A stretch of 64,000 bases of DNA from positions 1 to 64,000 of the forward strand of contig NZ_JACHIN010000017.1 of assembly GCF_014203235.1 (NCBI RefSeq). Direction: 5' to 3'. Below the pieces are notes generated by a model, which saw only the letters and a program-made list of their open reading frames with translations, ran no database searches and was not told where the DNA came from. Origin of the DNA: Nonomuraea endophytica. Lineage in GTDB: Bacteria; Actinomycetota; Actinomycetes; Streptosporangiales; Streptosporangiaceae. A program made the position numbers and the translations under genes. Of this stretch, positions 1 through 8,203 are shown piece after piece; positions within the stretch are counted from its first letter, which is position 1; each line of letters opens with the position of its first letter.

Positions 1-93
1 ACACCCGGTTACATTCCGAACCCGGAAGTTAAGCTTCTCAGCGCCGATGGTACTGCACTCGGGAGGGTGTGGGAGAGTAGGTCACCGCCGCAC
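1..93 (+). rRNA. rrf: 5S ribosomal RNA, 3' portion
   Basis: The first ~93 bases match the interior and 3' end of a bacterial 5S rRNA. They include the conserved CCGAACCCGGAAGTTAAG segment (loop B/helix III region) and the closing GGGAGAGTAGGTC segment. The 5' end lies outside the window. The strong hairpin that follows fits the end of an rrn operon. Confidence 0.95.
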
Positions 94-109
94 AATATTT
101 CATGGAGAA

Positions 110-139
110 GGGGTCCGACCACTGGTCGGACCCCTTTTT
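110..139 (+). terminator. Rho-independent terminator of the rRNA operon
   Basis: A perfect 11-bp stem, GGGGTCCGACC / GGTCGGACCCC, with a 3-nt loop is followed by five T. It lies 17 nt after the 5S end, where the rRNA transcript should stop. The ~160 bp after it hold only two short direct repeats of a GAGGGCTSTTCCAC motif and no gene. Confidence 0.9.
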
Positions 140-301
140 CGCGTTCCCCAGACTTCGCGTCGACCAGGCAGTCGCGGTCGTCTTGGCGTTGACCGGCCCG
201 TTGGTCGGCCTCCCCGGCTGTTTTGTCATCGAGGGCTGTTCCACCCCGGCTGGTTTGTTATTGAGGGCTCTTCCACGTTGTTGGGATGGCCCTTTCTTGC
301 G

Positions 302-763
302 TTAAGGAGTTGCTGCTGTGTTGAGGAGGGGCTCTATGCGGAACGGGATCTGGGTGGAGAGGGCGATGGTGGAGTCGGTGCGCTGAACGGCGGGGGAGGC
401 CAGGACTGTGGCGATGATCTCCTGAAGGTGCTCAGTGCTTTTCGCCACCACGCGGCACAACAGGTCGTGCTGGCCGCTGGTGCCGTGGACCTCCAGGATC
501 TCCGGGATCGTGTGTAGGGCCTCCACGGACTCGGTCAGCCGGCCCTGGGCTATCTGGAGCCAGACGAACGCCAGGATCGGGTAGCCGACCCTGGCGGGTT
601 CGACCGTGGGGCCGAAGTCCGTGATCACGCCGCGGGTCGTCAGTTTTTCCACGCGGGCCTGGACGGTTCCTCTGGCGACCCCCAGGAGGCGGGCCAGTTC
701 GGTCAGGCCTATGCGGGGGTGTGCCCGCATGGTCGTCAGCAGGCGGGCGTCCAGTTCGTCCAT
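302..763 (-). CDS. Lrp/AsnC family transcriptional regulator
   Basis: The 153-residue protein has the two-domain Lrp/AsnC layout. An N-terminal winged helix-turn-helix starts MDELDARLLTTMRAHPRIGL and continues with the recognition segment GVARGTVQARVEKL. A C-terminal RAM/AsnC effector-binding sandwich (about residues 70-150) includes EVHGTSGQHDLLCRVVA. The ATG at 763 is chosen because the family begins with this DELD motif; an in-frame upstream extension lacks family similarity. The gene is divergent from the aromatic amino acid hydroxylase at 976, with ~210 bp of shared promoter space. Lrp-type proteins often respond to amino acids, so control of that hydroxylase is a reasonable inference but not shown. 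Confidence 0.88.
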   Translation of the reverse strand: MDELDARLLTTMRAHPRIGLTELARLLGVARGTVQARVEKLTTRGVITDFGPTVEPARVGYPILAFVWLQIAQGRLTESVEALHTIPEILEVHGTSGQHDLLCRVVAKSTEHLQEIIATVLASPAVQRTDSTIALSTQIPFRIEPLLNTAATP

Positions 764-975
764 GCGTCTACCCCTGTGCGATTCGACCAGGGATCGAGGC
801 TGTCCCTGTATGAAGCGGAGCCTATCGGGGATTGGGCTATGCGGTTCGCCTACTGACGGCCCATCCTCATCGCTGTGCGGATTGACTAGCTTTTGGGGGT
901 ATCGGCGGGCGATGTGGGGCGGATCGTGCAGTCCAACTGCTCGCTCTTGCCAGCGAATCAGGAAATTGCTGTCAT

Positions 976-1863
976 GTGCACATGTTCGAGGAAGCACAGT
1001 ACTTCGCCCCGGTCGAGACGCAGGGGGATGGCTCGGTCGTGGTCGAGCTTTCGCAGTCGCATCCGGGGTTCGCCGATCCGGTCTACCGGACGCGGCGTAA
1101 CGCTATCGCGGGGTTGGCCGTGAACTACCAGCGTGGGATGCCGATTCCGGCCGCTGAGTACACCGAGGAAGAGCACGGGATCTGGGCGCTGGTGGCGGGG
1201 GAGCTGGCTGTTAAGCACAAGCGCTACGCCACTGAGGAGTATCTGGAGGGAGCTGCTCGGCTCGGCCTGCCGTACGAGCGGATTCCGCAGTTGGAGGAAG
1301 TGAGTGAGCTGCTGGAGCCGCTCACCGGGTTTCGGTATCTTCCGGCCGCGGGGCTGGTGCCCTTGCGGGAGTTCTATGGGGTGCTGGCCGATGGGCTGTT
1401 CCACTCCACTCAGTACATTCGCCATCATTCCGTGCCGTTCTACACGCCTGAGCCTGATGTCATCCATGAGGTGATCGGGCATGCCAACGCGCTGGCGCAC
1501 GATCGGTTCGCGGCGCTCTACCGGCTGGCGGGGGATGCCGCGCGGCGGGTCGAGGGGGCTGAGGCGCTGGAGTTCGTGTCGAAGGTCTTCTGGTTCACGA
1601 TGGAGTTCGGCGTGATGGCGGAGCGGGACGAACTGCGCGCCTACGGGGCGGGGATTCTGTCGTCCTATGGGGAGATCGAGGAGTTCCGCGGGATGCAGAT
1701 CCGGCCGCTCGATCTGCGGGACATGGGACAGACGGAGTACGACATCACGAAGTACCAGGATGTCCTGTTCCGGGCGGAGTCCATGCGGCATCTGGAGGAC
1801 GTGGTCGGGGAGTTCTGGGCCACCTGCGACGACGACTCGATCGCGAAACTTACCCACGTCTAG
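976..1863 (+). CDS. phhA: Aromatic amino acid hydroxylase (phenylalanine 4-monooxygenase type)
   Basis: The 295-residue protein matches the catalytic domain of pterin-dependent aromatic amino acid hydroxylases, which convert phenylalanine to tyrosine with O2 and tetrahydropterin. Visible signatures are PEPDVIHEVIGH (residues 158-169, supplying the two iron-ligand His, H164 and H169) and FWFTMEFG, which carries the Glu ligand. The size fits the single-domain bacterial form. The start is GTG at 976; an ATG two codons later (982) is equally plausible. The enzyme probably feeds phenylalanine into tyrosine/homogentisate catabolism, but no catabolic genes are next to it. The divergent Lrp regulator is the obvious candidate controller. 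Confusion with tryptophan hydroxylase cannot be excluded from the motifs alone. Confidence 0.88.
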   Translation: MHMFEEAQYFAPVETQGDGSVVVELSQSHPGFADPVYRTRRNAIAGLAVNYQRGMPIPAAEYTEEEHGIWALVAGELAVKHKRYATEEYLEGAARLGLPYERIPQLEEVSELLEPLTGFRYLPAAGLVPLREFYGVLADGLFHSTQYIRHHSVPFYTPEPDVIHEVIGHANALAHDRFAALYRLAGDAARRVEGAEALEFVSKVFWFTMEFGVMAERDELRAYGAGILSSYGEIEEFRGMQIRPLDLRDMGQTEYDITKYQDVLFRAESMRHLEDVVGEFWATCDDDSIAKLTHV

Positions 1864-1867
1864 CAGT

Positions 1868-1907
1868 CCCCGTGATTTATCACGATAATGCGTGACAAAT
1901 CACGGGG
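1868..1907 (+). promoter_or_regulatory. Paired palindromic operators flanking a -10 box
   Basis: Two 14-bp dyads, CGTGATTTATCACG (1871-1884) and CGTGACAAATCACG (1891-1904), sit 20 bp apart centre to centre. Together they form a 17-bp inverted repeat with one mismatch. GATAAT (1884-1889) between them is a good -10 hexamer. A start near 1896 would leave a ~25-nt leader with a GGGGGAGG ribosome site before the GTG at 1921. Two dimeric repressor sites around a promoter is the simplest reading. A hairpin ending the upstream hydroxylase transcript is the alternative. Confidence 0.55.
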
Positions 1908-1920
1908 GAGGGCAGGGCAC

Positions 1921-3159
1921 GTGTGGTGGAGGGTGTTCGCGGCCTCCACACTCGTCCTGCCCACCAGCCTGTACGGCCTGCCGCCCGTCCACCAAGAGTC
2001 ACCCGCTCCACACCCACACCCGGCCCAAGCAGCCCCACTGATCGGCCCCACCCGCCCAACCACCCAAGACGACCCCGGCACACCTCCACCAGGCGGAACC
2101 CACCGGGCCCAGGCCATGCCTCCCCCTGACGGAAGCCGAGCGGCCCAGGCCGTGCCTCCACCAGACGGAACGCACCCGGCCCAGAGCACGCCTCCGCCGG
2201 CCCAGGCCATGCCGCTGCCGAGTGGAAGCCGAGCGGCCCCAGCCTCGCCGTCACCTGGCGGAAGCCGAGCGGCCCAGACGACGCCGCCGGGCGGAACCCG
2301 CCAGGCCCAGGCCATGCCGCTGTCGGGTGGAACGCGCCCGGCTCAAGCGCCGTCTTCGCCGGGCGGAACCCGGGCAATACAGGCCACGCCGCCGCCCAAG
2401 GAAGGCACGGACGCGCAGGAGCCCAAGCCGCCCGCGTTCAACCCCAAGGCGATCACCAAGCGGCTGAACCGCTACCTGGCCGGCCGTCCGGGCCCGGTCA
2501 CCGCCACCGTCAAGGACCTGGCCACCGGCCGCGTCTACCGCTACCACAAGGGCGAGCGCCTCATCACCGCCAGCACCGCCAAGGCGCTCATCCTGATGGC
2601 CCTGCTCCGCAAGACCCCGTGGCGCAAGCTGGACAAAGCCACCCGCCACGACGCCGAGATCATGATCCGCCACAGCGACAACCACGCGGCCGACCGGCTC
2701 TGGACACGTATCGGCGGCGCCGCGGGCTTCACCAAGGCGGCGAGGAAGTTCGGGCTGCGGCACACGAGCGGCGTCGCCGGCGACTGCCTCGACCTGTATT
2801 GCTGGGGCATCACCAGGACCTCGGCCGACGACCAGGTCAAGCTCATGAACGCGCTGGTGTCGAAGAAGAGCCCACTCCCGGAGAAGGAGCGCGAGCGAGT
2901 GCTCAAGCTGATGGGCTCGGTGGCCGACGGCCAGAACTGGGGCGTGAGCGCGGGCGCGTGCAAGGGCCGGCGGACAGCGCTGAAGAACGGCTGGCTCAAG
3001 CGGGTCTCCACCGAGCGCTGGGCCGTGGTCAGCGTTGGCCTGATCGACAGAAGGTACGCGGTGGCGGTCCTGACCGAGGGCAGCCCGCAGGTGGGCGACG
3101 GCATCGCCATGGTCGAAGGCGTCGTCACCCGGATCCTGCGATCCTTCCGCACGTGCTAA
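1921..3159 (+). CDS. Secreted class A beta-lactamase-like serine hydrolase with Pro-rich repeat linker
   Basis: An N-terminal hydrophobic signal segment (VWWRVFAASTLVLPTSLYG) leads into ~120 residues of degenerate repeats of the type PPPDGTHRAQAM. A C-terminal beta-lactamase/transpeptidase-like domain follows from about residue 175. Its motifs are S-T-A-K (nucleophile Ser about 218), S-D-N (about 252) and K-N-G in place of the usual KTG. Such proteins hydrolyse beta-lactams or trim cell wall peptides; this one lacks the canonical KTG, so beta-lactamase activity is uncertain. The GTG at 1921 is chosen because it has a GGGGGAGG ribosome site at good distance. The in-frame ATG at 1888 lies inside the operator/-10 region. 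The repeats resemble the low-complexity arrays seen between genes elsewhere in the window. Confidence 0.8.
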   Translation: MWWRVFAASTLVLPTSLYGLPPVHQESPAPHPHPAQAAPLIGPTRPTTQDDPGTPPPGGTHRAQAMPPPDGSRAAQAVPPPDGTHPAQSTPPPAQAMPLPSGSRAAPASPSPGGSRAAQTTPPGGTRQAQAMPLSGGTRPAQAPSSPGGTRAIQATPPPKEGTDAQEPKPPAFNPKAITKRLNRYLAGRPGPVTATVKDLATGRVYRYHKGERLITASTAKALILMALLRKTPWRKLDKATRHDAEIMIRHSDNHAADRLWTRIGGAAGFTKAARKFGLRHTSGVAGDCLDLYCWGITRTSADDQVKLMNALVSKKSPLPEKERERVLKLMGSVADGQNWGVSAGACKGRRTALKNGWLKRVSTERWAVVSVGLIDRRYAVAVLTEGSPQVGDGIAMVEGVVTRILRSFRTC

Positions 3160-3189
3160 GAAGCACAGGAAGCACAGGAAGGATGTGCG

Positions 3190-3894
3190 CTAAGGCGTCA
3201 CCAGGCGATAGCCCACACCCCTGACCGTCTGGATGAGCTGGTCGTCCTCGTCGCCGAGCCGCGCGCGCAGCCGTTTGACGTGGACGGCGATGGTGTTGGT
3301 GGACGTGGCGTCGGTGGCGTTCCACACGTGCCGCATGATCTGCTCGCGGGTGACCGTGCGGTCGGCGTTGCGCATCAGGTAGTGCAGCAGCTCGAACTCA
3401 CGCAGCGGCAGGTGTACGGCTCGCCCGCCCACCCGCACCTGGTAGGCGCGTACGTCGAGCTCCACTTCACCCACGCGCAGCAGCGTGCGTGACTCCGGAG
3501 AGGCGGCCTGCACGAACGGGAGCAACTCCAGCACCCGGTACGGCCGGGCCACACAGGCCGCCGCTCCCGCCGCCAGAGCTTGCACCGCTTGCTCGGCATG
3601 CCCGTCGCCGACGCCGAGCAGTACGGGAACGGCTCGCGTCAGCCGTACTGCTCGCACGAACTCCACGGCGCTGATGACCGGCAGGGTCGCCGAGACCAGC
3701 ACAACATCGGGCCTGAGAGCTCCGGCTTGGAGCAACGCCTGCGCTCCGTCGCTGACTCCGGCGACGGTCACGCCCTCGCGTTCGAGCGCGGTGGCCAGCT
3801 CCTGGACGATGCTCTCGTCGGGATCGGCCACCAGCAGCACGGGCGCCGTACGAGTGTCCCCGTGCACCTCGGATGCCGTCTGCTGGTGGGCCAT
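3190..3894 (-). CDS. OmpR-type winged-helix regulator with degenerate receiver domain
   Basis: The 234-residue protein has a receiver-like domain (residues ~17-125) and an OmpR/PhoB winged helix (~137-232, ending QTVRGVGYRL). The acidic pair is kept (DPDE, D24/D26). The phospho-acceptor position is Ser (S68 in VLVSATLP, where the family has Asp), and the conserved Lys is Arg (R117 in ARPYR). It should therefore not be phosphorylated in the usual way. Its ATG overlaps the pstB stop by one base, so it is the last gene of the pstSCAB operon and translationally coupled to it. A role tied to phosphate uptake is inferred from position. No histidine kinase is adjacent. Confidence 0.85.
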   Translation of the reverse strand: MAHQQTASEVHGDTRTAPVLLVADPDESIVQELATALEREGVTVAGVSDGAQALLQAGALRPDVVLVSATLPVISAVEFVRAVRLTRAVPVLLGVGDGHAEQAVQALAAGAAACVARPYRVLELLPFVQAASPESRTLLRVGEVELDVRAYQVRVGGRAVHLPLREFELLHYLMRNADRTVTREQIMRHVWNATDATSTNTIAVHVKRLRARLGDEDDQLIQTVRGVGYRLVTP

Positions 3895-4733
3895 CAGCCG
3901 AATCGTCCGGTGATGTAGTCCTCGGTGCGCTTGTCGGAGGGGTTGGTGAAGATTCGACTGGTCTCGTCAAATTCCACCAGGCGGCCGTGCCGTACGCTCT
4001 GCTCGTCCACTTCGGCGGTGAAGAACGCCGTGCGGTCGGACACGCGTGCGGCCTGCTGCATGTTGTGCGTCACGATCACGATCGTGTAGTCGCGCGACAG
4101 CTCCTGCATCAAGTCCTCGATCTTGGTGGTGGCGATCGGGTCGAGGGCGGAGCAGGGCTCGTCCATGAGGATGACCTCGGGCCTGACCGCGATCGCGCGG
4201 GCGATGCACAGTCGCTGCTGCTGGCCACCGGACAGGGACAGGGCGTTCTGCTTGAGCTTGTCCTTGACCTCGTCCCAGAGGGCGGCCTGGGTGAGCGCCT
4301 GCTCGACCAGGTCGTCCATCTTGCCCTTCATGCCGTTGACGCGGGGGCCGTAGGCGATGTTGTCGTAGATCGACTTGGGGAAGGGGTTCGGCTTCTGGAA
4401 GACCATGCCGATCCGGCGGCGTACCTCGATGGGGTCGACGTGGTCGCCGTAGAGGTCCTCGCCGTGGTACATGATCGAACCGGCGGCGCGGGCGCCCGGG
4501 ATGAGGTCGTTCATCCGGTTGAAGCAGCGCAGCACCGTGGACTTGCCGCAGCCGGACGGGCCGATCATGGCGGTGATCTCGCGGTTGCCGATGGTCAGGT
4601 CGACGCCGCGGACGGCCTCGTAGTCGCCGTAGAAGACGCTGAGATTCGAAACGGTGAACACCGGGTCCAGGGCCTCGATGTTCCGGGGGGCCTCCGGCCC
4701 GCGAACAGTGATGTTCGGCATGATCTCGGTCAT
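3894..4733 (-). CDS. pstB: Phosphate ABC transporter ATP-binding protein PstB
   Basis: The 279-residue ABC ATPase carries Walker A GPSGCGKST, the signature LSGGQQQR, Walker B with MDEPCSALDP, and the H-loop VTHNMQQA. The Pst-specific FNRMNDLIPGARAAGSI segment and the position after pstA identify it. It energises high-affinity phosphate import by the PstA/PstC channel. It begins 7 nt after the pstA stop and overlaps the next gene by one base. An internal ATG four codons in is an alternative start. Confidence 0.95.
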   Translation of the reverse strand: MTEIMPNITVRGPEAPRNIEALDPVFTVSNLSVFYGDYEAVRGVDLTIGNREITAMIGPSGCGKSTVLRCFNRMNDLIPGARAAGSIMYHGEDLYGDHVDPIEVRRRIGMVFQKPNPFPKSIYDNIAYGPRVNGMKGKMDDLVEQALTQAALWDEVKDKLKQNALSLSGGQQQRLCIARAIAVRPEVILMDEPCSALDPIATTKIEDLMQELSRDYTIVIVTHNMQQAARVSDRTAFFTAEVDEQSVRHGRLVEFDETSRIFTNPSDKRTEDYITGRFG

Positions 4734-4740
4734 TTCTTCC

Positions 4741-5637
4741 TTACCACCGCTTCTGGTAGCGGTTACGGAGCCAGATGGCCACTGAGTTCATCAGCAGCAG
4801 GATCGCGAGCAGGACCACGATGGCCGCCGCTCCGACGACCTGGACCTCGGGACGAGAGTTGGTGATCAGGTTGTAGATCTGCACCGGCAGGACGGAGAAG
4901 CTGCTGTCCAGCCCATCGGGGTTGAAGCGAACCAGAGTCGCCGCCCCGAGCAGCAGGAACGGCGCCGCCTCGCCGATCGCGCGAGACAGCGCCAGGATGG
5001 AACCGGTCGCGATGCCGGGCACCGAAGCCGGCAGCACCTGCCGCCAGATCGTCTGCCACTGCGTGGCGCCGAGGGCCAGCGAGCCCTCGCGGATGGACGG
5101 CGGCACCGACTTGATCGCCTCGCGGGCGGCGATGATCACAATGGGGAGCACCAGGAGCGACAGCGTGATCGCACCGGTGATCACACTCGGGCCGAGGCCG
5201 AAGCCGCGGGAGATGACGCCGAGACCGAGGATGCCGTAGACGATCGAGGGGACCGCCGCCAGGTTGGCGATGTTCAGCTCGATCAGCCGGTTGTACCACT
5301 TGGTCTTGTCGGCGTACTCCTCCAGGTAGACCGCGGCGAGCACACCCGTGGGCAGAGCCATGAGCGCGGTCAGCGCGACCACCCAGAGCGTGCCCATGAT
5401 GCCCGAGAGCACACCGGCCGTCGCGGCGTTGACCGCGCGCAGCGACGGGAAGTTCTGGATGAGGTTCAGGTCGAGGCGGCTCCAGCCCTGTGTCACCACG
5501 TAGACGAGCAGGACCACCAGGAAGATCATGGCGATGGCCAGGCTGGCGAGCAGCGCGATCCGGAACAGGTGTTCCTTGAGCGGCCTGCCCTGGCTGGCCA
5601 GCCGTACGGTCGAGGCAGGTGTGGACAGGATTGCCAT
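4741..5637 (-). CDS. pstA: Phosphate ABC transporter permease PstA
   Basis: The 298-residue membrane protein has about six transmembrane segments and the inner-membrane-component loop EGSLALGATQWQTIWRQVLPAS, which contacts PstB. SRAIGEAAPFLLLGA is typical of PstA. It forms the phosphate channel with PstC. The start overlaps the pstC stop by one base (TGATG arrangement), indicating translational coupling within pstSCAB. Confidence 0.94.
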   Translation of the reverse strand: MAILSTPASTVRLASQGRPLKEHLFRIALLASLAIAMIFLVVLLVYVVTQGWSRLDLNLIQNFPSLRAVNAATAGVLSGIMGTLWVVALTALMALPTGVLAAVYLEEYADKTKWYNRLIELNIANLAAVPSIVYGILGLGVISRGFGLGPSVITGAITLSLLVLPIVIIAAREAIKSVPPSIREGSLALGATQWQTIWRQVLPASVPGIATGSILALSRAIGEAAPFLLLGAATLVRFNPDGLDSSFSVLPVQIYNLITNSRPEVQVVGAAAIVVLLAILLLMNSVAIWLRNRYQKRW

Positions 5638-6578
5638 CAGTCGTACACCTCGCGGTACTTCTGCACCATCCGGGCGCTGAACCAGTTCATCACGAAGGTG
5701 ATGATGAACAGCAGCGAACCCACGGCGAAGATCGTCTTGTAGGGGATCGAGCCGGTGGAGAGGTCGCCGGCGCCGGCCTGGGCGATGAAGGCGGCCATGG
5801 TGGCCATCTCGTTCGTCGGGTCGAAGGTGAAGATCGACTTGAACCCGCCCGCGACCGCCACGATCATCGTCTCGCCCGCTGCCCGGGAGACCGCGAGGAT
5901 GATCGCGGCCACGATGCCGGAGAACGCGGCGGGCACCACGACGCGGATCGAGGTCAGCATCTTCGAGGCGCCCAGCGCGAAGGAGCCTTCACGCAGGCCG
6001 TTCGGCACCGCCGCCATAGAGTCCTCGGAGAGGGAGGCGACGATCGGGATGATCATGATGCCGACGAGGAGGCCGGCGGAGAGCGCGTTCTTCGCTTCCA
6101 GGTTCAGGAAGGGGAAGATGTCCTTCAGCAGCGGAGTGAGGAAGGACAGCGCGAAGTAGCCGAAGACGACGGTCGGCACGCCGGCCAGGATCTCGAGCAC
6201 CGGCTTGAAGAACTTGCGCACGCCGGGCTTGGCGTACTCCGACAGGTAGATCGCCGCGGCCAGGCCCAGCGGCACCGCCACGATGATGGCGATGAGCGTG
6301 ATCTCCAGCGTCGCCACGACGATCGGCCAGACGCCGAACGTGGCGGGCTTGATCAGCGGACCCCAGTTGGTCGAGCCGAAGAACTGGCCGATGCTGACCG
6401 CCTGGAAGAACTCGATCGTGGGCTCGACCAGCGAGTAGATGATGCCGACCGTGGTCGCGATGGAGACCAGCGCCGCCGCCAGAAGCAGCGCCTTGATGAT
6501 CGCCTCTCCGTAACGCGGGCGCGACCGCGCCAGGGACCTTCCGGTCCCCGGTGCGGTCGCCGGGTGCTGAGCAGCCAT
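5637..6578 (-). CDS. pstC: Phosphate ABC transporter permease PstC
   Basis: The 313-residue membrane protein shows a hydrophobic N-terminal segment after a ~30-residue cytoplasmic tail and five further membrane segments. It carries the permease loop EGSFALGASKMLTSIRVVVPAA and the PstC-type SRAAGETMIVAVA motif. It pairs with PstA. The start overlaps the pstS stop by one base, so the four transport genes form one tightly coupled operon. Confidence 0.94.
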   Translation of the reverse strand: MAAQHPATAPGTGRSLARSRPRYGEAIIKALLLAAALVSIATTVGIIYSLVEPTIEFFQAVSIGQFFGSTNWGPLIKPATFGVWPIVVATLEITLIAIIVAVPLGLAAAIYLSEYAKPGVRKFFKPVLEILAGVPTVVFGYFALSFLTPLLKDIFPFLNLEAKNALSAGLLVGIMIIPIVASLSEDSMAAVPNGLREGSFALGASKMLTSIRVVVPAAFSGIVAAIILAVSRAAGETMIVAVAGGFKSIFTFDPTNEMATMAAFIAQAGAGDLSTGSIPYKTIFAVGSLLFIITFVMNWFSARMVQKYREVYD

Positions 6579-7582
6579 CAGCCCGCCTTCAGCGCCGTGA
6601 TGTCGCTCTTGAGCTTGGCCTCCTGCTCGGCGTTGAGCGGGATGAACTTCGCCTCCTTGGCCAGCGAGCCGATGTTGGCGCTCAGGTAGTCGAGGAAGGC
6701 GGCGACCTCAGGCCGCTTCACGGCCGTGGTCGACGGGTAGACGAACAGGGAGCGAGCCAGCGGGGTGTACTTGCCACCCTGGGCCGCCTCCACGCTCGGG
6801 GCGACGCAGCCGCTGCCGGAGTCGACCTCGACGGCGGTCAGCTTGTCCATGTTCTCTTCGTAGTAGGTGAACCCGAAGTAGCCCAGGCCACCCTTGGCGC
6901 CGGCGACGCCGTTGACGATGTCGTTGTCGTTCTCGGAGGGGCTGTAGTCCTTGCGGCTCGCGCCCTCCTCACCGTTGATCTCGTCGGTGAAGTAGTCGAA
7001 CGTGCCGGAGTCGGCGCCGGGGCCGTAGAGCTTCAGCGGCTCAGCGGGGAACTTGGCGTCGACGTCCTTCCAGGTCTTGACCTTGCCCTCGGCGGCGGGC
7101 TCCCACATCTTCTTGAGCTGCGCCGTGGTCAGGCACTTGGCCCAGGTGTTCTCCTTGGGCACCACGACGGTCAGGGCGTCGGTGGCCACCGTCAGTTCGG
7201 TGAACTTGATGCCCTTGCCCTCGCAGAGGGTCTTCTCCTCGTCCTTGATCGGGCGGGAGGCGTTGGAGATGTCGGTCTCGCCGGCGCAGAACTTCTCGAA
7301 GCCACCACCGGTGCCCGAGGTGCCGACCGGAACCTTGACCTGCGGCTGCTCCTCGCCGAACGCCTCGCTCGCAACCGAGATGAGCGGGGCGACGGTGCTG
7401 GAACCGTCGATCTTGATCTCGCCGCTCAGACCCGCGGCGGGCTCGGAGGCGCCGGCCGAAGAGGGGGCGGAGGCCTCGGGGCTGGTGGCCGCACTGTTAC
7501 CGCCGCCGCCACAGGCCGCCGCGAGGGAAACGACGAAGGCGGCCGTCGCCACCGCGCTGAGGCGGCGCTGTCCACTGGTCAC
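6578..7582 (-). CDS. pstS: Phosphate-binding lipoprotein PstS
   Basis: The 334-residue protein begins with a lipoprotein signal; the lipobox LAAAC places the lipidated Cys at about residue 24. A Gly/Ser/Ala-rich linker follows, then a periplasmic-binding fold with phosphate-site motifs (KIDGSSTVAPL, GTSGTGGGF, ADSGTFDYF). It captures phosphate outside the membrane for PstCAB. Translation starts at GTG 7582, behind a GAGAAGGAC ribosome site. A Pho box 58-90 bp upstream indicates induction under phosphate starvation. Confidence 0.95.
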   Translation of the reverse strand: MTSGQRRLSAVATAAFVVSLAAACGGGGNSAATSPEASAPSSAGASEPAAGLSGEIKIDGSSTVAPLISVASEAFGEEQPQVKVPVGTSGTGGGFEKFCAGETDISNASRPIKDEEKTLCEGKGIKFTELTVATDALTVVVPKENTWAKCLTTAQLKKMWEPAAEGKVKTWKDVDAKFPAEPLKLYGPGADSGTFDYFTDEINGEEGASRKDYSPSENDNDIVNGVAGAKGGLGYFGFTYYEENMDKLTAVEVDSGSGCVAPSVEAAQGGKYTPLARSLFVYPSTTAVKRPEVAAFLDYLSANIGSLAKEAKFIPLNAEQEAKLKSDITALKAG

Positions 7583-7639
7583 GGTTTGTGTCCTTCTCGT
7601 ATGGAGATCCTTGCTTGCTACGTGACTGATAAAACTGGG

Positions 7640-7672
7640 GGAAAGTGAACGGAAATGAAACGAGTCGTGACC
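7640..7672 (-). promoter_or_regulatory. Pho box (three 11-bp direct repeats) of the pst operon
   Basis: Read on the minus strand, three consecutive 11-mers occur: GGTCACGACTC, GTTTCATTTCC and GTTCACTTTCC. They resemble the actinobacterial PHO-box repeat unit G(G/T)TCAYYYR(G/C)G, with the last unit matching best. They lie 58-90 bp upstream of the pstS start codon. The PhoP that would bind here is not in the window; the regulator at the end of the operon lacks the phospho-acceptor Asp. Confidence 0.65.
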
Positions 7673-7732
7673 GGCGACGGAAGTCGTGCCTCGCCTCGTG
7701 TGAATAGCTCTTCAAGCGGCATGCTTGACCCC

Positions 7733-8203
7733 ATGACCTATCGCGTATGCCTGGTGTGCATGGGAAACATCTGTCGCTCGCCTATGGCCGAGGTGGTCCT
7801 GCGGGCCACGCTGGCCGAGCACGGACTGGACGAGGTGCAGGTGGACAGCGCCGGCACCGGCGACTGGCACGTCGGCGGGCCCATGGACCAGCGGGCCGCG
7901 CAGACGCTGGCCGAGCACGGCTACGACGGCTCTGCCCATCGGGCCAGGCAGTTCACCGGGGATTGGTTCGCCCGTTATGACCTGGTGCTGGCCATGGACA
8001 CGGCCAACCTGCGGACGCTCAGGCGGCTCGCGCCGGCCGGGCAGGAGGTCAGGTTGTTCCGCTCGTTCGACCCGTCCGCGCCGGCGGAGGCGGAGGTGCC
8101 CGACCCCTACTACGGCGGTCAGGATGGCTTCGACGAGGTGTTGCGGCAGGTCAAGGCGGCTTCGGAGGGTCTTGCCAAGCACTTGGCCGACGAGCTCCGG
8201 TGA
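7733..8203 (+). CDS. Low-molecular-weight protein tyrosine phosphatase
   Basis: The 156-residue protein has the LMW-PTP active-site loop CMGNICRS near its N-terminus (the C-X5-R-S signature) and the general-acid motif DPYYGG near the C-terminus. The ATG at 7733 places the P-loop at the usual distance from the N-terminus. An in-frame ATG four codons upstream is possible; neither has a clear ribosome site. The gene overlaps the fructosamine kinase start (GTGA), so the two are co-translated. That pairing is known in other bacteria, where I recall the phosphatase acting on ketose or ketose-phosphate protein adducts as part of deglycation. Here its substrate is inferred from the neighbour. Confidence 0.9.
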   Translation: MTYRVCLVCMGNICRSPMAEVVLRATLAEHGLDEVQVDSAGTGDWHVGGPMDQRAAQTLAEHGYDGSAHRARQFTGDWFARYDLVLAMDTANLRTLRRLAPAGQEVRLFRSFDPSAPAEAEVPDPYYGGQDGFDEVLRQVKAASEGLAKHLADELR

